Shown one piece after another: positions 1-10,175 of a DNA stretch of 64,000 nt. Numbering within the stretch: the first letter of the stretch is position 1; the number at the start of each line of letters is the position of its first letter. The notes under the pieces were generated by a model. The model worked only from the letters and a program-made list of their open reading frames with translations. It was not told the origin of the DNA and ran no database searches. The position numbers and the translations under genes were made by a program. Origin of the DNA: Saliniramus sp050485405 (GTDB lineage Bacteria; Pseudomonadota; Alphaproteobacteria; Rhizobiales; Beijerinckiaceae); contig JBJHBI010000004.1 in NCBI GenBank assembly GCA_050485405.1, positions 1-64,000 of the forward strand, in the 5' to 3' direction.

Positions 1-1
1 C

Positions 2-396
2 CTGATCGCCTATATCATGCGCTACATGGCGTTCGGCCTGCAGACGACGCGGGCGAGCCTCGCCCAGATCCACGATTCCCTCGAAGAGGCCGGGCAGGCG
101 GCGGGTGCCGGGCGGCTGCGGGTCATTTGCGACATCACCTTCCCGCTCCTGCGCCCGGGCATGGTCGCGGGCTGGATCCTGATCTTCATCTCGGCCTTCA
201 ACGAACTGACCGTGTCGGTGCTGATCTGGACCTCCGGCGCGGAGACGATCGGGGTATGGATCTTCCTGATGCAGGATTCCGGGCATACCGGGCGCGCGAG
301 CGCCCTCGCCGTCCTCACCCTGCCGGTGATCCTGATCCTTTATCTGATGATGCGCTGGTTCGCCCGGCGGGAGGAACGGCGTTTGCGGAGAGAAGC

Positions 397-400
<4 letters not shown>
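2..400 (+). CDS. ABC transporter permease, C-terminal part (Fe3+/polyamine type)
   Basis: Inner-membrane permease of a binding-protein-dependent importer; the gene starts before the window and only about 132 C-terminal residues are visible. The EAA loop that contacts the ATPase is recognisable around 'EEAGQAAGAGRLR', followed by two hydrophobic segments and a basic tail (RREERRLRREA). The stop codon overlaps the start of the ATPase gene (ATGA, 397-400), so the two are translationally coupled parts of one importer. The ATPase partner is of the FbpC/PotA kind, so ferric iron or a polyamine is the likely cargo, but the binding protein lies outside the window and the substrate is inferred. Confidence 0.85.
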
Positions 401-1491
<1,091 letters not shown>

Positions 1492-1510
1492 CGCCGTCCG
1501 GCGCCGCCTG

Positions 1511-2329
1511 TCAGCAGGCGAGCCCGCGCTCTTCGAGCCGCGCCACCGTCTCCGGCAATCGCTCGTGATCGCCATGCACCTCGAGAATCAGACGGGGATT
1601 CCGCGGGCATTTCGCGAGCGCGGAGAAGACCGGGCGCCACGGGATCGCCCCGTCACCGGGATGCCAGTGCCGGTCGGCATAGCCGTCGGCATCCTGCAAG
1701 TGCACATGGCCGAGCCGCTCCGCAGAGGCGGCGACGAAATCGACCACCGGTGGCGCGCCGTAACGCCCGTGAGCGAGTTCGGCATGGCCGGTATCGAGCG
1801 AGACCATCAGATTGGGATGGTCGATCGTGGCGACGAGTTCGGTACGGTCACGCGGATCGGTATCGTCGATATTCTCGAGCATCACCGTGCAGCCGATCTC
1901 GGCGGCGCGGGCGAGAACCGGTGCCAGGCACTCCGCCGCCGCTTCGAAGAGTGCGCCGCGCAGATAGGTGAAATTGGCGTAGTTCAGCGTGTGCCAGAAA
2001 GTGAAGGGGCTGTGCACGACCATATGCGTGCCACCGAGCGCCTCCGCCACGGCGAGCCCGGCCATCAGACGCTCCTGCACCACCGCCCGGATGGCGGGAT
2101 CGGGTGCGGCGATGTCGAGGCTGAAGAACGGCCCGTGAATGCCGCGCAGCCCGCGATGATCAGCGAGCCGGTCTCGCCATTGCCCGATCAGGTCGGAATG
2201 ATCGGCGCCGATTACGGTGGGGTGGACGAAGTCCTGGATCTCGATGGTGCGGTCGGTCGCGAGGATCCAGTCGCGCAGGAGGTCGAAGCGATCGCGATCG
2301 AGCGCGACACCGAGGCGGGGCAGATTCAT
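1511..2329 (-). CDS. Sugar phosphate isomerase/epimerase (AP-endonuclease family 2 TIM barrel)
   Basis: A 272-aa single-domain protein of the xylose-isomerase-like TIM-barrel superfamily. Likely metal ligands sit at the ends of the barrel strands: E in 'MLENIDD', D and H in 'SLDTGH', H in 'HVHLQDADG' and E in 'LILEVHG'. Members isomerise or epimerise sugars or sugar phosphates in the cytoplasm. It is the last gene of the minus-strand importer operon (12 bp after the second permease), so it probably acts on the imported compound. The exact substrate cannot be read from the sequence. The ATG at 2329 has an AGGA-type ribosome site just upstream. Confidence 0.8.
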   Translation of the reverse strand: MNLPRLGVALDRDRFDLLRDWILATDRTIEIQDFVHPTVIGADHSDLIGQWRDRLADHRGLRGIHGPFFSLDIAAPDPAIRAVVQERLMAGLAVAEALGGTHMVVHSPFTFWHTLNYANFTYLRGALFEAAAECLAPVLARAAEIGCTVMLENIDDTDPRDRTELVATIDHPNLMVSLDTGHAELAHGRYGAPPVVDFVAASAERLGHVHLQDADGYADRHWHPGDGAIPWRPVFSALAKCPRNPRLILEVHGDHERLPETVARLEERGLAC

Positions 2330-2341
2330 GGATTCATCCTT

Positions 2342-3172
2342 TCATTTGATGCCGGCGCGCATGAAGCTCTGGACGAACTGGCGCTGGAAGAGCAGGAATC
2401 CGATCAGCAGCGGACCGGAGGTGATCAGCGTGGCGGCCGTGATCACGGACCATTCGATGCCGCTATCGGTCGTGGCGAAGATCGAGAGGCCCACCGTGAG
2501 CGGGCGCGTCTCCACCGACGAGGTGATGATCAGCGGCCAGATGAAGTTGTTCCAGTGATGGCTCACCGAGACGAGGGCGAAGGCGAGGATCGTCGGCTTG
2601 GCCAGCGGCACATAGACCCGCCAGATCAGCCCCAGCAGCGAACAGCCCTCGACCCGCGCCGCCTCGTCGAGCTCCTTGGGGATCGTCTTGAAGGTCTGGC
2701 GCAGGAGGAAGATCGCAAAGCCGCTCGCGAAATACGGCAGGCCGATCGCGAGGATGGTATCGACGAGCCCGAGTCGCGCCATGGTCGCGTAATTGCGCAC
2801 CAGCAGGATGTCGGGCATCACCATCAATTGCACCAGCACGAGGGCGAAGAGGATGTTTTTGCCCGGAAATTCCAGCCGCGCGAAGGCGAAGGCGGCATGG
2901 ATACAAAGGATCAGCTGGGCGGCGAGGATCATGCTCACCAGCATGATGGTATTGAGGAAATAGCGCGCGAAAGGCGCTGCGTTCCACGCCCGGGAGAAAT
3001 TTTCGAAGGTCAGCGGCGCGAGCAGCACGAAGCGCGTCTCGTAGGCGCTGGGATGGATCGCGGTCCAGACCGCATAAGCGAGCGGCAGGATCCAGACCAG
3101 CGCGAGCGCCCAGGCACCGGCGACGAAGAGCGCGCGATCGAAGCGGGTCTGCGTGACGACGAGCGTACTCAT
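2342..3172 (-). CDS. ABC transporter permease (UgpE/MalG-like)
   Basis: A 276-aa inner-membrane permease with about six hydrophobic segments and the EAA motif 'ELDEAARVEGCSLLGLIWR'. Its length and the C-terminal 'RQFVQSFMRAGIK' are typical of the MalG/UgpE family of carbohydrate importers (compare 'GLTAGAVKG' endings). Its ATG overlaps the stop of the partner permease (ATGA at 3169-3172), indicating coupled translation and a heterodimeric channel. It is the fourth of five genes in the minus-strand cassette ATPase - binding protein - permease - permease - isomerase. Confidence 0.9.
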   Translation of the reverse strand: MSTLVVTQTRFDRALFVAGAWALALVWILPLAYAVWTAIHPSAYETRFVLLAPLTFENFSRAWNAAPFARYFLNTIMLVSMILAAQLILCIHAAFAFARLEFPGKNILFALVLVQLMVMPDILLVRNYATMARLGLVDTILAIGLPYFASGFAIFLLRQTFKTIPKELDEAARVEGCSLLGLIWRVYVPLAKPTILAFALVSVSHHWNNFIWPLIITSSVETRPLTVGLSIFATTDSGIEWSVITAATLITSGPLLIGFLLFQRQFVQSFMRAGIK

Positions 3173-4038
3173 TTGTAATGCACCCGCCGGTCCATGAGGA
3201 AGAACTGCCCGATCCCGACAACGGCGAGGATCGCCACCATCACCACCGTCAGCGTGGCGGCATAGGCCGAATCCCAGAAGCGGAAGCCCTGCTCGTAGAT
3301 GTAGTAGAGCAAGAGCATCGAGGCGTTGTTCGGCCCGCCCTGGGTCATCACGAAGACGTGGTCGATCATCCGGAAGGCGTTGATCGTGGCATTGACCGAG
3401 AGGAAGAGCGTCGTCGGCATCAGTAACGGCCAGATCACACGGCGGAAGAATACCCAGCGCGGCGTGCCCTCGATCGCGGCGGCCTCGCGCAGCGAATCCG
3501 GGATGGTCTGGAGTGCGGCGAGGTAGAAGATCATGAAGAACCCGGCCTGGTTCCAGATCGTGACCACCATCACCGCATAGAGCGCGGTATCGGAAGAACC
3601 GACCCAGTTGCGGGGGCTCAGCCCCACGAGGCTGCGCAATTGCTCGAACAGGCCGAAACCGGGGAGGAAGAAGAACAGCCAGATATTGGCCACCGCGATC
3701 AGCGGCAGCACCGTCGGCGTGAAATAGGCCATGCGCAGGAAGGCGCGTCCGGCAATCCGGCGCTGGACGAACAAGGCCATGGCGAGCGCGAGCGCGATCG
3801 ATACGGGGATCGTGATCGCCGCGTAGATGGCGTTATTGACCATGGCCCGCATGAAGATCGCATCTGACAACAGCCGCTCGTAATTGGCGAGCCCCACGAA
3901 GACGGAGGGCCGCCGCCCGCGCGCCGTCGAGAAGAAACTGTCGATGACGGTCTGGATCGCGGGCAGATGGGTGAAGGCGAAGAGCAGGACGAGCGCGGGT
4001 GCGAGCAGCAATCCGGCATGGATCCATTCGCGGCGCAT
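3169..4038 (-). CDS. ABC transporter permease (UgpA/MalF-like)
   Basis: A 289-aa inner-membrane permease. The N-terminal hydrophobic helix (LLLAPALVLLFAFTHLPAI) and the family motif 'TVIDSFFS' are followed by five more membrane spans and the EAA loop 'SLREAAAIEGTPRWVFFRRV'. These features and the length place it with UgpA/LacF/MalF-short permeases. It pairs with the overlapping downstream permease. A strong hairpin separates it from the binding-protein gene, a usual arrangement for keeping binding protein in excess over permease. Confidence 0.9.
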   Translation of the reverse strand: MRREWIHAGLLLAPALVLLFAFTHLPAIQTVIDSFFSTARGRRPSVFVGLANYERLLSDAIFMRAMVNNAIYAAITIPVSIALALAMALFVQRRIAGRAFLRMAYFTPTVLPLIAVANIWLFFFLPGFGLFEQLRSLVGLSPRNWVGSSDTALYAVMVVTIWNQAGFFMIFYLAALQTIPDSLREAAAIEGTPRWVFFRRVIWPLLMPTTLFLSVNATINAFRMIDHVFVMTQGGPNNASMLLLYYIYEQGFRFWDSAYAATLTVVMVAILAVVGIGQFFLMDRRVHYK

Positions 4039-4065
4039 GGGGGCTCCGGGGTGGCGAGAATGTTC

Positions 4066-4091
4066 TCGGGCGGCCCCGTGAGGCCGCCCGA
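4066..4091 (-). promoter_or_regulatory. Intercistronic hairpin after the binding-protein gene
   Basis: Perfect 9-bp G+C-rich stem (CGGGCGGCC / GGCCGCCCG, plus one A-T pair) with a 6-nt loop, in the 73-bp gap between the binding-protein stop and the permease start. There is no T-tract, so it is more likely an mRNA-stabilising or attenuating hairpin than a full terminator. Function is inferred. Confidence 0.6.
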
Positions 4092-4111
4092 TGTTTCAGA
4101 TGAAAGCTGCC

Positions 4112-5407
4112 TCAGCGATAGGCGGCGAGGATGGCATCCGCCTCGCGCTGCGCATCGGCCATGGCCTGCGCGGGGGTCTTTTCGCCGATGATCGCGGCGG
4201 CGATGGCGTCGTTCATGATCTGGGTGATGCGCGGCCCCTCGAAGGTGGAGAGTTCCGGCACCGCGTATTCGAGCTGATCACGCGCGACGAGAGCGCCGGG
4301 CACTTCCTCGGCATAGGCGCGCATGGCGTCCGTTTCCCAGGTATCGGGGCGCGGCGCGACATAGCCGGTATCGATCGACCAGCTCGCCGCCTGTTCCGGC
4401 GCAGTCGCCCATTTCACGAAATCGACGGCGGCCTGCAGCTCTTCATCGCTGGAGCCGTCGAAGAGATAGAAGTTGCCGCCGCCCGTGGGCGCGCCGCGAC
4501 GCACATTCGCCGGCAGCATCGCCACGCCGAAATCGAACGGCGCGTTGTTGCGGATATTGGTGAGATTGCCCGTCGTCGTCCAGGCGATGGCGCTCTCGCC
4601 ATCCATGAAGGCACGCGGCGTCGCGCCCCAGTCGAGGATGCCCGGCGCCATGATCTCGTGCTCGGTAGCGAGCGAGACGAGATATTCGAGCGCTTCGATC
4701 ACTTCCGGCGTGTCGAAATAGACCTCGGTGCCTTCGTCATTGGCCAGACCATCCTGCCCGTTCGAGGCGACGAGACCGGTGAACAGCCAGGACGGGAAGC
4801 CCGAGGAGGGAATGCGCACGCCCCACTGGGTCACGTTGCCATTGGCATCGCGCAGGGTCAGTTGCTGCCCCATCTCGACCATCTCTTCCCAGGTCGCGGG
4901 CGGCGTTTCGGGATCGAGGCCCGCAGCGGCGAAGGCTTCCTTGTTGTAGTAGATCACCGGCGTGGAGCGCTGGAAGGGGATGCCCCAGGTCTGGCCGCCG
5001 GTCTGGCTGTTGCGCATGAAGGATTCGTAGAACCCGCCGATCCAGGTCTCCTGCTCTTCGTCCGTGACGAAGTCGTCCCAGGGCAGGATGATGTCTTCGT
5101 CGATCAGCGCGAACATGTCGACGGAGAGCAGGATGGCGAGCTGGGGCGCATTGCCGCCGCGCGCCGCCGTGATCGCCCGCGTCGTCGTGTCGGCATAGCT
5201 GCCGGTATAGATCGCGTTGATGTTTACGCCCGGATTTTCTTCCATATAGGCGTTGGTCAGGCGCTCGATAATGCCGGCGGCATCACCGCCGACGGCGACG
5301 GGAAAGTAGAATTCCAGATCGACGGCGGAAGCGCTCGCCGGGAGCATCGCCATGCCGGCGAAGAGCGAGGCCGCAGCGAGCAGACGTGTTTTCATCAGGC
5401 TTTTCAT
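4112..5407 (-). CDS. Extracellular solute-binding protein, UgpB-like
   Basis: A 431-aa periplasmic binding protein (family 1) with a Sec signal peptide: basic start MKSLMKTR, hydrophobic LLAAASLFAGMAML and cleavage after ASA. The mature start 'VDLEFYFPVAVGGDAAGIIERL' and 'NAPQLAILLSVDMFALIDED' closely resemble UgpB (sn-glycerol-3-phosphate binding protein), so glycerol-3-phosphate, glycerophosphodiesters or a related sugar are plausible ligands. The frame is open upstream to 5620, but that extension lacks a signal peptide and runs through the ATPase gene, so I chose the ATG at 5407 (5395 is an alternative). Lowest-energy reading: a Ugp-type importer, not a maltose one. Confidence 0.88.
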   Translation of the reverse strand: MKSLMKTRLLAAASLFAGMAMLPASASAVDLEFYFPVAVGGDAAGIIERLTNAYMEENPGVNINAIYTGSYADTTTRAITAARGGNAPQLAILLSVDMFALIDEDIILPWDDFVTDEEQETWIGGFYESFMRNSQTGGQTWGIPFQRSTPVIYYNKEAFAAAGLDPETPPATWEEMVEMGQQLTLRDANGNVTQWGVRIPSSGFPSWLFTGLVASNGQDGLANDEGTEVYFDTPEVIEALEYLVSLATEHEIMAPGILDWGATPRAFMDGESAIAWTTTGNLTNIRNNAPFDFGVAMLPANVRRGAPTGGGNFYLFDGSSDEELQAAVDFVKWATAPEQAASWSIDTGYVAPRPDTWETDAMRAYAEEVPGALVARDQLEYAVPELSTFEGPRITQIMNDAIAAAIIGEKTPAQAMADAQREADAILAAYR

Positions 5408-5444
5408 CAGTGCATTCCCTGACAGGGTTGATGGATGAGATGCG

Positions 5445-6545
5445 TCACGACGTGACCGAGGTGATCCGCCGGCCATCGGCGCCGAACAGGTGTTCGGCAT
5501 CCCGGGGCCAGGACAGGTGGGTACCCGCCTCGCCCGGCGCATCACGGGCGGAGAGGCGCGCGAGCAGACGGACGGGGTGGGATTGCGGGCCGATCTCGAA
5601 CGTGGCGAGCTGGTCGGCACCGAGATATTCGATCCCGCAAAGCCGCGCCGGCACCCCGGCCTCGCCGAGGCTGATCTCCTCGGGGCGAATGCCGAGCATG
5701 GAGCCTTCCGGCAATGAGCGATGATCGGCGAGCGCCTGAGACGGGATGAGATTCATCGGCGGCGTTCCGATGAAGCGCGCGCAGAACGTGTTGGCCGGCT
5801 CGGCATAGAGCATGCGCGGCGTCGCCACCTGCTGCACGCGGCCCTTGTCGAGGACGACGATGTGATCGGCCATGGTCATCGCCTCGACCTGGTCATGCGT
5901 GACATAGACCATGGTGAGGCCGAGGCGCTTTTGCAGGGCGCGGATCTCGACGCGCATCTCGGCGCGCAGCTTGGCATCCAGATTGGAGAGCGGCTCGTCC
6001 ATCAGACAGACGGGACGCTCGGAGATCACCGCACGGGCGAGCGCGACACGCTGCTGCTGGCCGCCGGAGAGCTGGGCGGGACGCCGGTCGAGTAGTTCCC
6101 ACAGCCCCATCATCCGCGCCACCCGCTCGAGCCGCACCTTCTGCTCGTTGCGCGCGACGCGCCGCACCGAAAGACCGAAAAGGATGTTCTCGGCGACGTT
6201 CAGATGCGGAAACAGCGCATAGGACTGGAACACCATCGACAGATCGCGCTCCGCCGGCGGCAGGCGGGTGATGTCACGCCCGGCGAGGCGGATATCGCCG
6301 GATGTCGGCGTGTCGAGCCCCGCGATCAGACGCAGCAACGTCGATTTTCCGCAGCCCGACGGGCCGAGCAGCACCGAGAATTGCCCGGCAGGAAGACTCA
6401 CATCGACGTCTTCCAGCGCGATCGCATCATCGAACCGACGGCCGACCCGATGCAGGGTCAGCCCCTCACGCGCGGCGATTATTTCCCCTGCGTCATGCGC
6501 GGGCGGCATCTGTTCGAAATCCGTGGCGGGTGCGGCGTAGGTCAT
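5445..6545 (-). CDS. ABC transporter ATP-binding protein (UgpC/MalK-like)
   Basis: A 366-aa ATPase and first gene of the minus-strand carbohydrate importer cassette. Walker A GPSGCGKST, Q-loop VFQSYALFPH, signature LSGGQQQR, Walker B VCLMDEPLSNLD and H-loop THD are all intact, with a C-terminal TOBE domain of the MalK type. The chosen ATG at 6545 gives MTYAAPATDF; the frame extends to 6614 but without a better start. The first ~30 residues before 'LTLHRVGRRF' are a longer-than-usual tail. The operon promoter should lie in the 143-bp divergent gap shared with the sulfite-oxidase-family gene at 6689. Confidence 0.9.
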   Translation of the reverse strand: MTYAAPATDFEQMPPAHDAGEIIAAREGLTLHRVGRRFDDAIALEDVDVSLPAGQFSVLLGPSGCGKSTLLRLIAGLDTPTSGDIRLAGRDITRLPPAERDLSMVFQSYALFPHLNVAENILFGLSVRRVARNEQKVRLERVARMMGLWELLDRRPAQLSGGQQQRVALARAVISERPVCLMDEPLSNLDAKLRAEMRVEIRALQKRLGLTMVYVTHDQVEAMTMADHIVVLDKGRVQQVATPRMLYAEPANTFCARFIGTPPMNLIPSQALADHRSLPEGSMLGIRPEEISLGEAGVPARLCGIEYLGADQLATFEIGPQSHPVRLLARLSARDAPGEAGTHLSWPRDAEHLFGADGRRITSVTS

Positions 6546-6688
6546 GGGATTTTCGCTATTCGATCCGCATGACAGCCCGATGACGGTTCGGCGGCGCACG
6601 CATCGGGCCGCCACGCGTCACGGTTTTTCGCGTTTCCGCCTCTCGGATTTCGCGATAGCCTGCCCCCAGGATCCACCCGGAGAATCGC

Positions 6689-7795
6689 ATGCAGGACATT
6701 CTCGCGCGTTACGGCAAGCGCAGCGTCCGCGCCGTCCCCGACGAGGCTCTCAACGCGGAGACGGCGCTCGGCGCGCTGGGCGATGCCGTGACGCCCGTCG
6801 AAGATTTCTTCGTGCGCAACAACGGTGCCCTGCCCGCCGAGGCGGATTGCGAAGCCGGGCGCTGGGTGCTGTCGATCGACGGCGAGGTCGATAATCCGAG
6901 GGATTTCACCCTCGATGAATTGCGCGCCGGTTTCGAAACCGTCTCCGTGACGGCGGTGATGGAATGTGCGGGCAATGGCCGCAACGAATATGACCCACCC
7001 GTGGAGGGCCTCGCCTGGGGGCGCGGTGCGGTCGGCTGCGCGCAATGGCAAGGCGTGCGTTTGCGCGACGTGCTCGCGCGCTGCGGGCTTCGCACGAGCG
7101 CTCGCTATACCGCCCATTACAGCCCCGACCGGATGATCGGGGGTACGGGAAATGCCATCTCGCGCGGCCTGCCGATCGAGAAAGCGCTCGCCCCCGACAC
7201 GCTGCTGGCTTTCGCGATGAACGGCGCCCCCCTTCCCTTTCTGCACGGCGCGCCCTTGCGGATCGTCGCACCCGGCTGGCCGGGATCGGCCTGGCAGAAA
7301 TGGCTCACCCGCCTCACCCTGCGCGACCGGGTCCATGACGGCGAGAAGATGAACGGGACGGATTACCGGCTACCGGTCAGAGCCTTGCGCCCCGGCGAGC
7401 CATTCACCGATGACGACTTCGCCGTGATCGAGGCGATGCCGGTCAATTGCCTGATCACCTCTCCGGCGAGCGGCACGGTCCTGGCCGATGCGGGAGAACT
7501 CGTCGTCACGGGCCGGGCCTGGAGCGGATGCGGGCGCGTCACCCGCGTGGAAGTGAGCAGCGATGGCGGGCGCAGCTGGCACGAAGCCGATCTCACGCCG
7601 GCGCCGGACCGCTACGCCTGGTCGGGGTTTTCCGCCCGCTTCTCCGACCTCGCCGGCCCACGGATCGAGATCATCGCCCGCGCCCATGACGATACGGGGA
7701 GCGTCCAGCCGCTCGAACCGCCCTGGAACCCGCGCGGCTATTGCAACAACAGCGCCCACCGCATCACTGTGTCGGTGGCGGATCGACGGGTATGA
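6689..7795 (+). CDS. Sulfite oxidase family molybdopterin enzyme, cytosolic
   Basis: A 368-aa protein with an oxidoreductase molybdopterin-binding domain and a C-terminal Mo-co dimerisation (Ig-like) domain starting about residue 245. The Mo-ligating cysteine is Cys93 in 'VMECAGNGR'. Family members oxidise sulfite to sulfate or are related oxidoreductases. No signal peptide or Tat motif is visible, so it probably works in the cytoplasm, unlike the exported SorA-like enzyme encoded at 13228. An AGAG-type ribosome site (GGAGAA) precedes the ATG. Its stop overlaps the aminotransferase start (ATGA), implying one pathway, possibly disposal of sulfite released from an aminosulfonate or other sulfur compound; this is inference. 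Confidence 0.85.
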   Translation: MQDILARYGKRSVRAVPDEALNAETALGALGDAVTPVEDFFVRNNGALPAEADCEAGRWVLSIDGEVDNPRDFTLDELRAGFETVSVTAVMECAGNGRNEYDPPVEGLAWGRGAVGCAQWQGVRLRDVLARCGLRTSARYTAHYSPDRMIGGTGNAISRGLPIEKALAPDTLLAFAMNGAPLPFLHGAPLRIVAPGWPGSAWQKWLTRLTLRDRVHDGEKMNGTDYRLPVRALRPGEPFTDDDFAVIEAMPVNCLITSPASGTVLADAGELVVTGRAWSGCGRVTRVEVSSDGGRSWHEADLTPAPDRYAWSGFSARFSDLAGPRIEIIARAHDDTGSVQPLEPPWNPRGYCNNSAHRITVSVADRRV

Positions 7796-9123
7796 CGATG
7801 CACCGCGACGGTGATGCAGGATATCGTTTCGCGCGCTCGAAGGCGCTGATCGCCGAGAATGCGCGCGTCACGCCGGGCGGGGTCAACAGCCATTTCCGCG
7901 CCGGCATGGCGGAGGGGCCGCTCGTCTTCAGCCACGGCGAGGGGCCGCGCCTGATCGATGCCGACGGCAATGTGCTGATCGATTATTATTGCGGCATGGG
8001 CGCCACCATCCTCGGCCATACGCCGCCGGAGGTGATCGCGGCGGTGCGCGAACAGGCTGGAAAGGGCATCCTCTTCGCCGGTCAGACCGAGATCGAATTC
8101 GACGCCGCGCGGATCCTGTGCGCACGCATTCCCTGTGCCGAGCGGGTACGCTTCGGCTGCTCGGGATCGGAGGTGATGCAGGCGGCCCTTCGCGTGGCGC
8201 GGGCCGCGACGGGGCGGCGGACGATCCTCAAATGCGAGGGGCATTATCACGGCTGGATGGACAACGTGCTCTGGTCCACCGCCCCCGCCCTCAACGCCGC
8301 CGGCCCAGCCGATGCACCGGTCCCAGTCGCGGGAAGCGCCGGTCAGATCGATGCGGAATCGGCCGGCATCGCCGTGATCGGCTGGAACGATCTCGACGCT
8401 CTGGAGGCCCGGCTCGCGACCGGCGACGTCGCCGCCGTGATCATGGAACCGGCCATGTGCAATCAGGGTGCGATCGCCCCGGAGCCGGGCTATCTCGAAG
8501 GTGTGCGCGAGGTCTGTTCGCGCACGGGCACCCTGCTCGTCTTCGACGAGGTGATCACCGGTTTCCGGCTCGACCCGCGCGGCGCACAGGCTCTTTTCGG
8601 CGTGACGCCCGATCTCGCGATCTTCGCCAAAGCGATCGCCAACGGCTATCCCGTCGCGGCTTTGTGCGGGCGGGCGGAGCTGATGGATCTGATGGGGCAT
8701 GGTGGAGGGGCTCACGGCAGCGTCATGCATGGCGGCACCTTCAACGCCCAGCCCGTGGCCATGGCCGCGATGTGCGCCACCCAGAACGCGCTGACCCCGG
8801 ACGTCTTCGCCGCCGCCAGCGCGCGCGGCATACGCCTGCGTGACGGTGTGCGCGACGCCCTCGACAGGGCCGGGATCGAGGCCTCCGTGACCGGCTTCCC
8901 GCTCGTCTTCCACGTGGCTTTCGGTCGCGATACGCCCGCGCGCAACTATCGCGACATCGCCGCCTCGGACAGGCTCGCCTATGGCCGCTTCGCCCATGCC
9001 CTGCTGCGTCGCGGCGTGCGCGTGCTGGAGCGCGGCGCCTGGTTCGTCTCGACGGCCCATGACGACGCGACCATCGACGAGACGCTCGCGATCGTCGCGG
9101 AAGCCGCCCGCGAGGCGGGCTGA
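7792..9123 (+). CDS. Class III aminotransferase (glutamate-1-semialdehyde aminomutase-like)
   Basis: A 443-aa PLP enzyme. The PLP lysine is in 'LAIFAKAIANGYP', the cofactor-binding aspartate in 'LLVFDEVITGFR', and the N-terminal 'VTPGGVNSHFRAG' is the typical HemL-type opening. True HemL makes 5-aminolevulinate, but this copy sits in an operon with a sulfite-oxidase-family gene, so a catabolic transaminase or aminomutase is more likely. The ATG at 7792 overlaps the preceding stop; the longer frame from 7741 runs inside that gene. Substrate unknown. Confidence 0.85.
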   Translation: MTMHRDGDAGYRFARSKALIAENARVTPGGVNSHFRAGMAEGPLVFSHGEGPRLIDADGNVLIDYYCGMGATILGHTPPEVIAAVREQAGKGILFAGQTEIEFDAARILCARIPCAERVRFGCSGSEVMQAALRVARAATGRRTILKCEGHYHGWMDNVLWSTAPALNAAGPADAPVPVAGSAGQIDAESAGIAVIGWNDLDALEARLATGDVAAVIMEPAMCNQGAIAPEPGYLEGVREVCSRTGTLLVFDEVITGFRLDPRGAQALFGVTPDLAIFAKAIANGYPVAALCGRAELMDLMGHGGGAHGSVMHGGTFNAQPVAMAAMCATQNALTPDVFAAASARGIRLRDGVRDALDRAGIEASVTGFPLVFHVAFGRDTPARNYRDIAASDRLAYGRFAHALLRRGVRVLERGAWFVSTAHDDATIDETLAIVAEAAREAG

Positions 9124-9227
9124 TCGTCACCCCGCACGTCGACGGTTTGCGAACTTGGCATCCTCCCGCGACTGCCGCATTATGGCTGCAACGAGAAGAA
9201 CCAGCCGAGCATCCGGGAGGAAGATCG

Positions 9228-10175
9228 ATGTCGCGCGATGGGCAGCCATGCGCAGCGCCGGGCCGCAAGCCGACCGGGAGCGGGGCGACCACCCGTGACC
9301 GGGGGATCGATCGGCGATCAATGGGCCTCGGCCTCGCGGGATTGGCCGGCGCCTCCGCCCTCTCGGCGACCCTCGCCCCGTTTCGCGCGATCGCCTCGGA
9401 GCGTGAAGTCCGCTTCGGCCTGACGCCGGTCTTCCTCGATTCCGACATCCGGCTGATCGCCGATCTGGAAACGTTTCTGAGCGCGCGCCTCGCCCGCCCC
9501 GTCACCTTCGTCAAGCGACGCACCTATATGGAGATCACCGCGCTCCTCGTCGCCGGGCAGATCGATGCGGCCTGGATCTGCGGGCTGCCCTTCATCCGCC
9601 ACCGCGCGGCGCTCGATCTCGTTGCGGCGCCGGTCTATCGCGGCTCGCCGCATTACCGCTCCTTCGTGATCGCGCGCGCGGATTCCCGGTTCGAGGACGT
9701 CGCGGATCTGCGCGGCACGATCCACGCATTCTCCGATCCGCAGAGCAATTCCGGCAAGCTCGTCACACAGGCGCTGCTCGCCGAGATGGGGGAGACCGCG
9801 GGCGGTTTCTTCGCCGACACCTTCTACGCCTATGGCCATCGTAACGTGATCCGCGCGGTCGCCGCGGGGCTCGCGCAATCCGGATCGGTGGAAAACTACG
9901 TCTGGGAGGTGATGCGCGACATCGAGCCGGCGCTCGTCGACAGTACCCGGGTGCTGCATCGCTCGCCCATGATGGGTTTTCCCCCGATCGCCGCCTCGCG
10001 ACAGGCCGCCCCGGCACTCGTCGCCGCCCTGCGCGAAGCGTTGCTCGCCATGGCCGAGGACGATCACGGCAGCCATATATTGCAGACCCTGCGCCTTGAC
10101 GGTTTCGCGCCCGTGGCACCCGATCATTACGACCAGATCGCGGCCATGCTGCACATGGTCGAGGGGGCCGGGTGA
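9228..10175 (+). CDS. PhnD-like periplasmic substrate-binding protein, probable sensor component
   Basis: A 315-aa protein of the phosphate/phosphite/phosphonate binding-protein family with a twin-arginine type leader (DRRSMGLGLAGLAG, residues 28-41) after a 27-residue lead. The fold starts at 'REVRFGLTPVFLDSD'. There is no permease or ATPase gene next to it; instead it is followed directly by a histidine kinase and a sigma-54 regulator. That order matches AioX-AioS-AioR, where the PhnD-like AioX binds arsenite and signals to the kinase. Cys118 in 'AAWICGLPF' lies where a thiol ligand would be plausible, by analogy only. The ligand here may be sulfite or another oxyanion (inference from the sorAB neighbours). 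Ribosome site GGGAGGAAG precedes the ATG. Confidence 0.82.
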   Translation: MSRDGQPCAAPGRKPTGSGATTRDRGIDRRSMGLGLAGLAGASALSATLAPFRAIASEREVRFGLTPVFLDSDIRLIADLETFLSARLARPVTFVKRRTYMEITALLVAGQIDAAWICGLPFIRHRAALDLVAAPVYRGSPHYRSFVIARADSRFEDVADLRGTIHAFSDPQSNSGKLVTQALLAEMGETAGGFFADTFYAYGHRNVIRAVAAGLAQSGSVENYVWEVMRDIEPALVDSTRVLHRSPMMGFPPIAASRQAAPALVAALREALLAMAEDDHGSHILQTLRLDGFAPVAPDHYDQIAAMLHMVEGAG

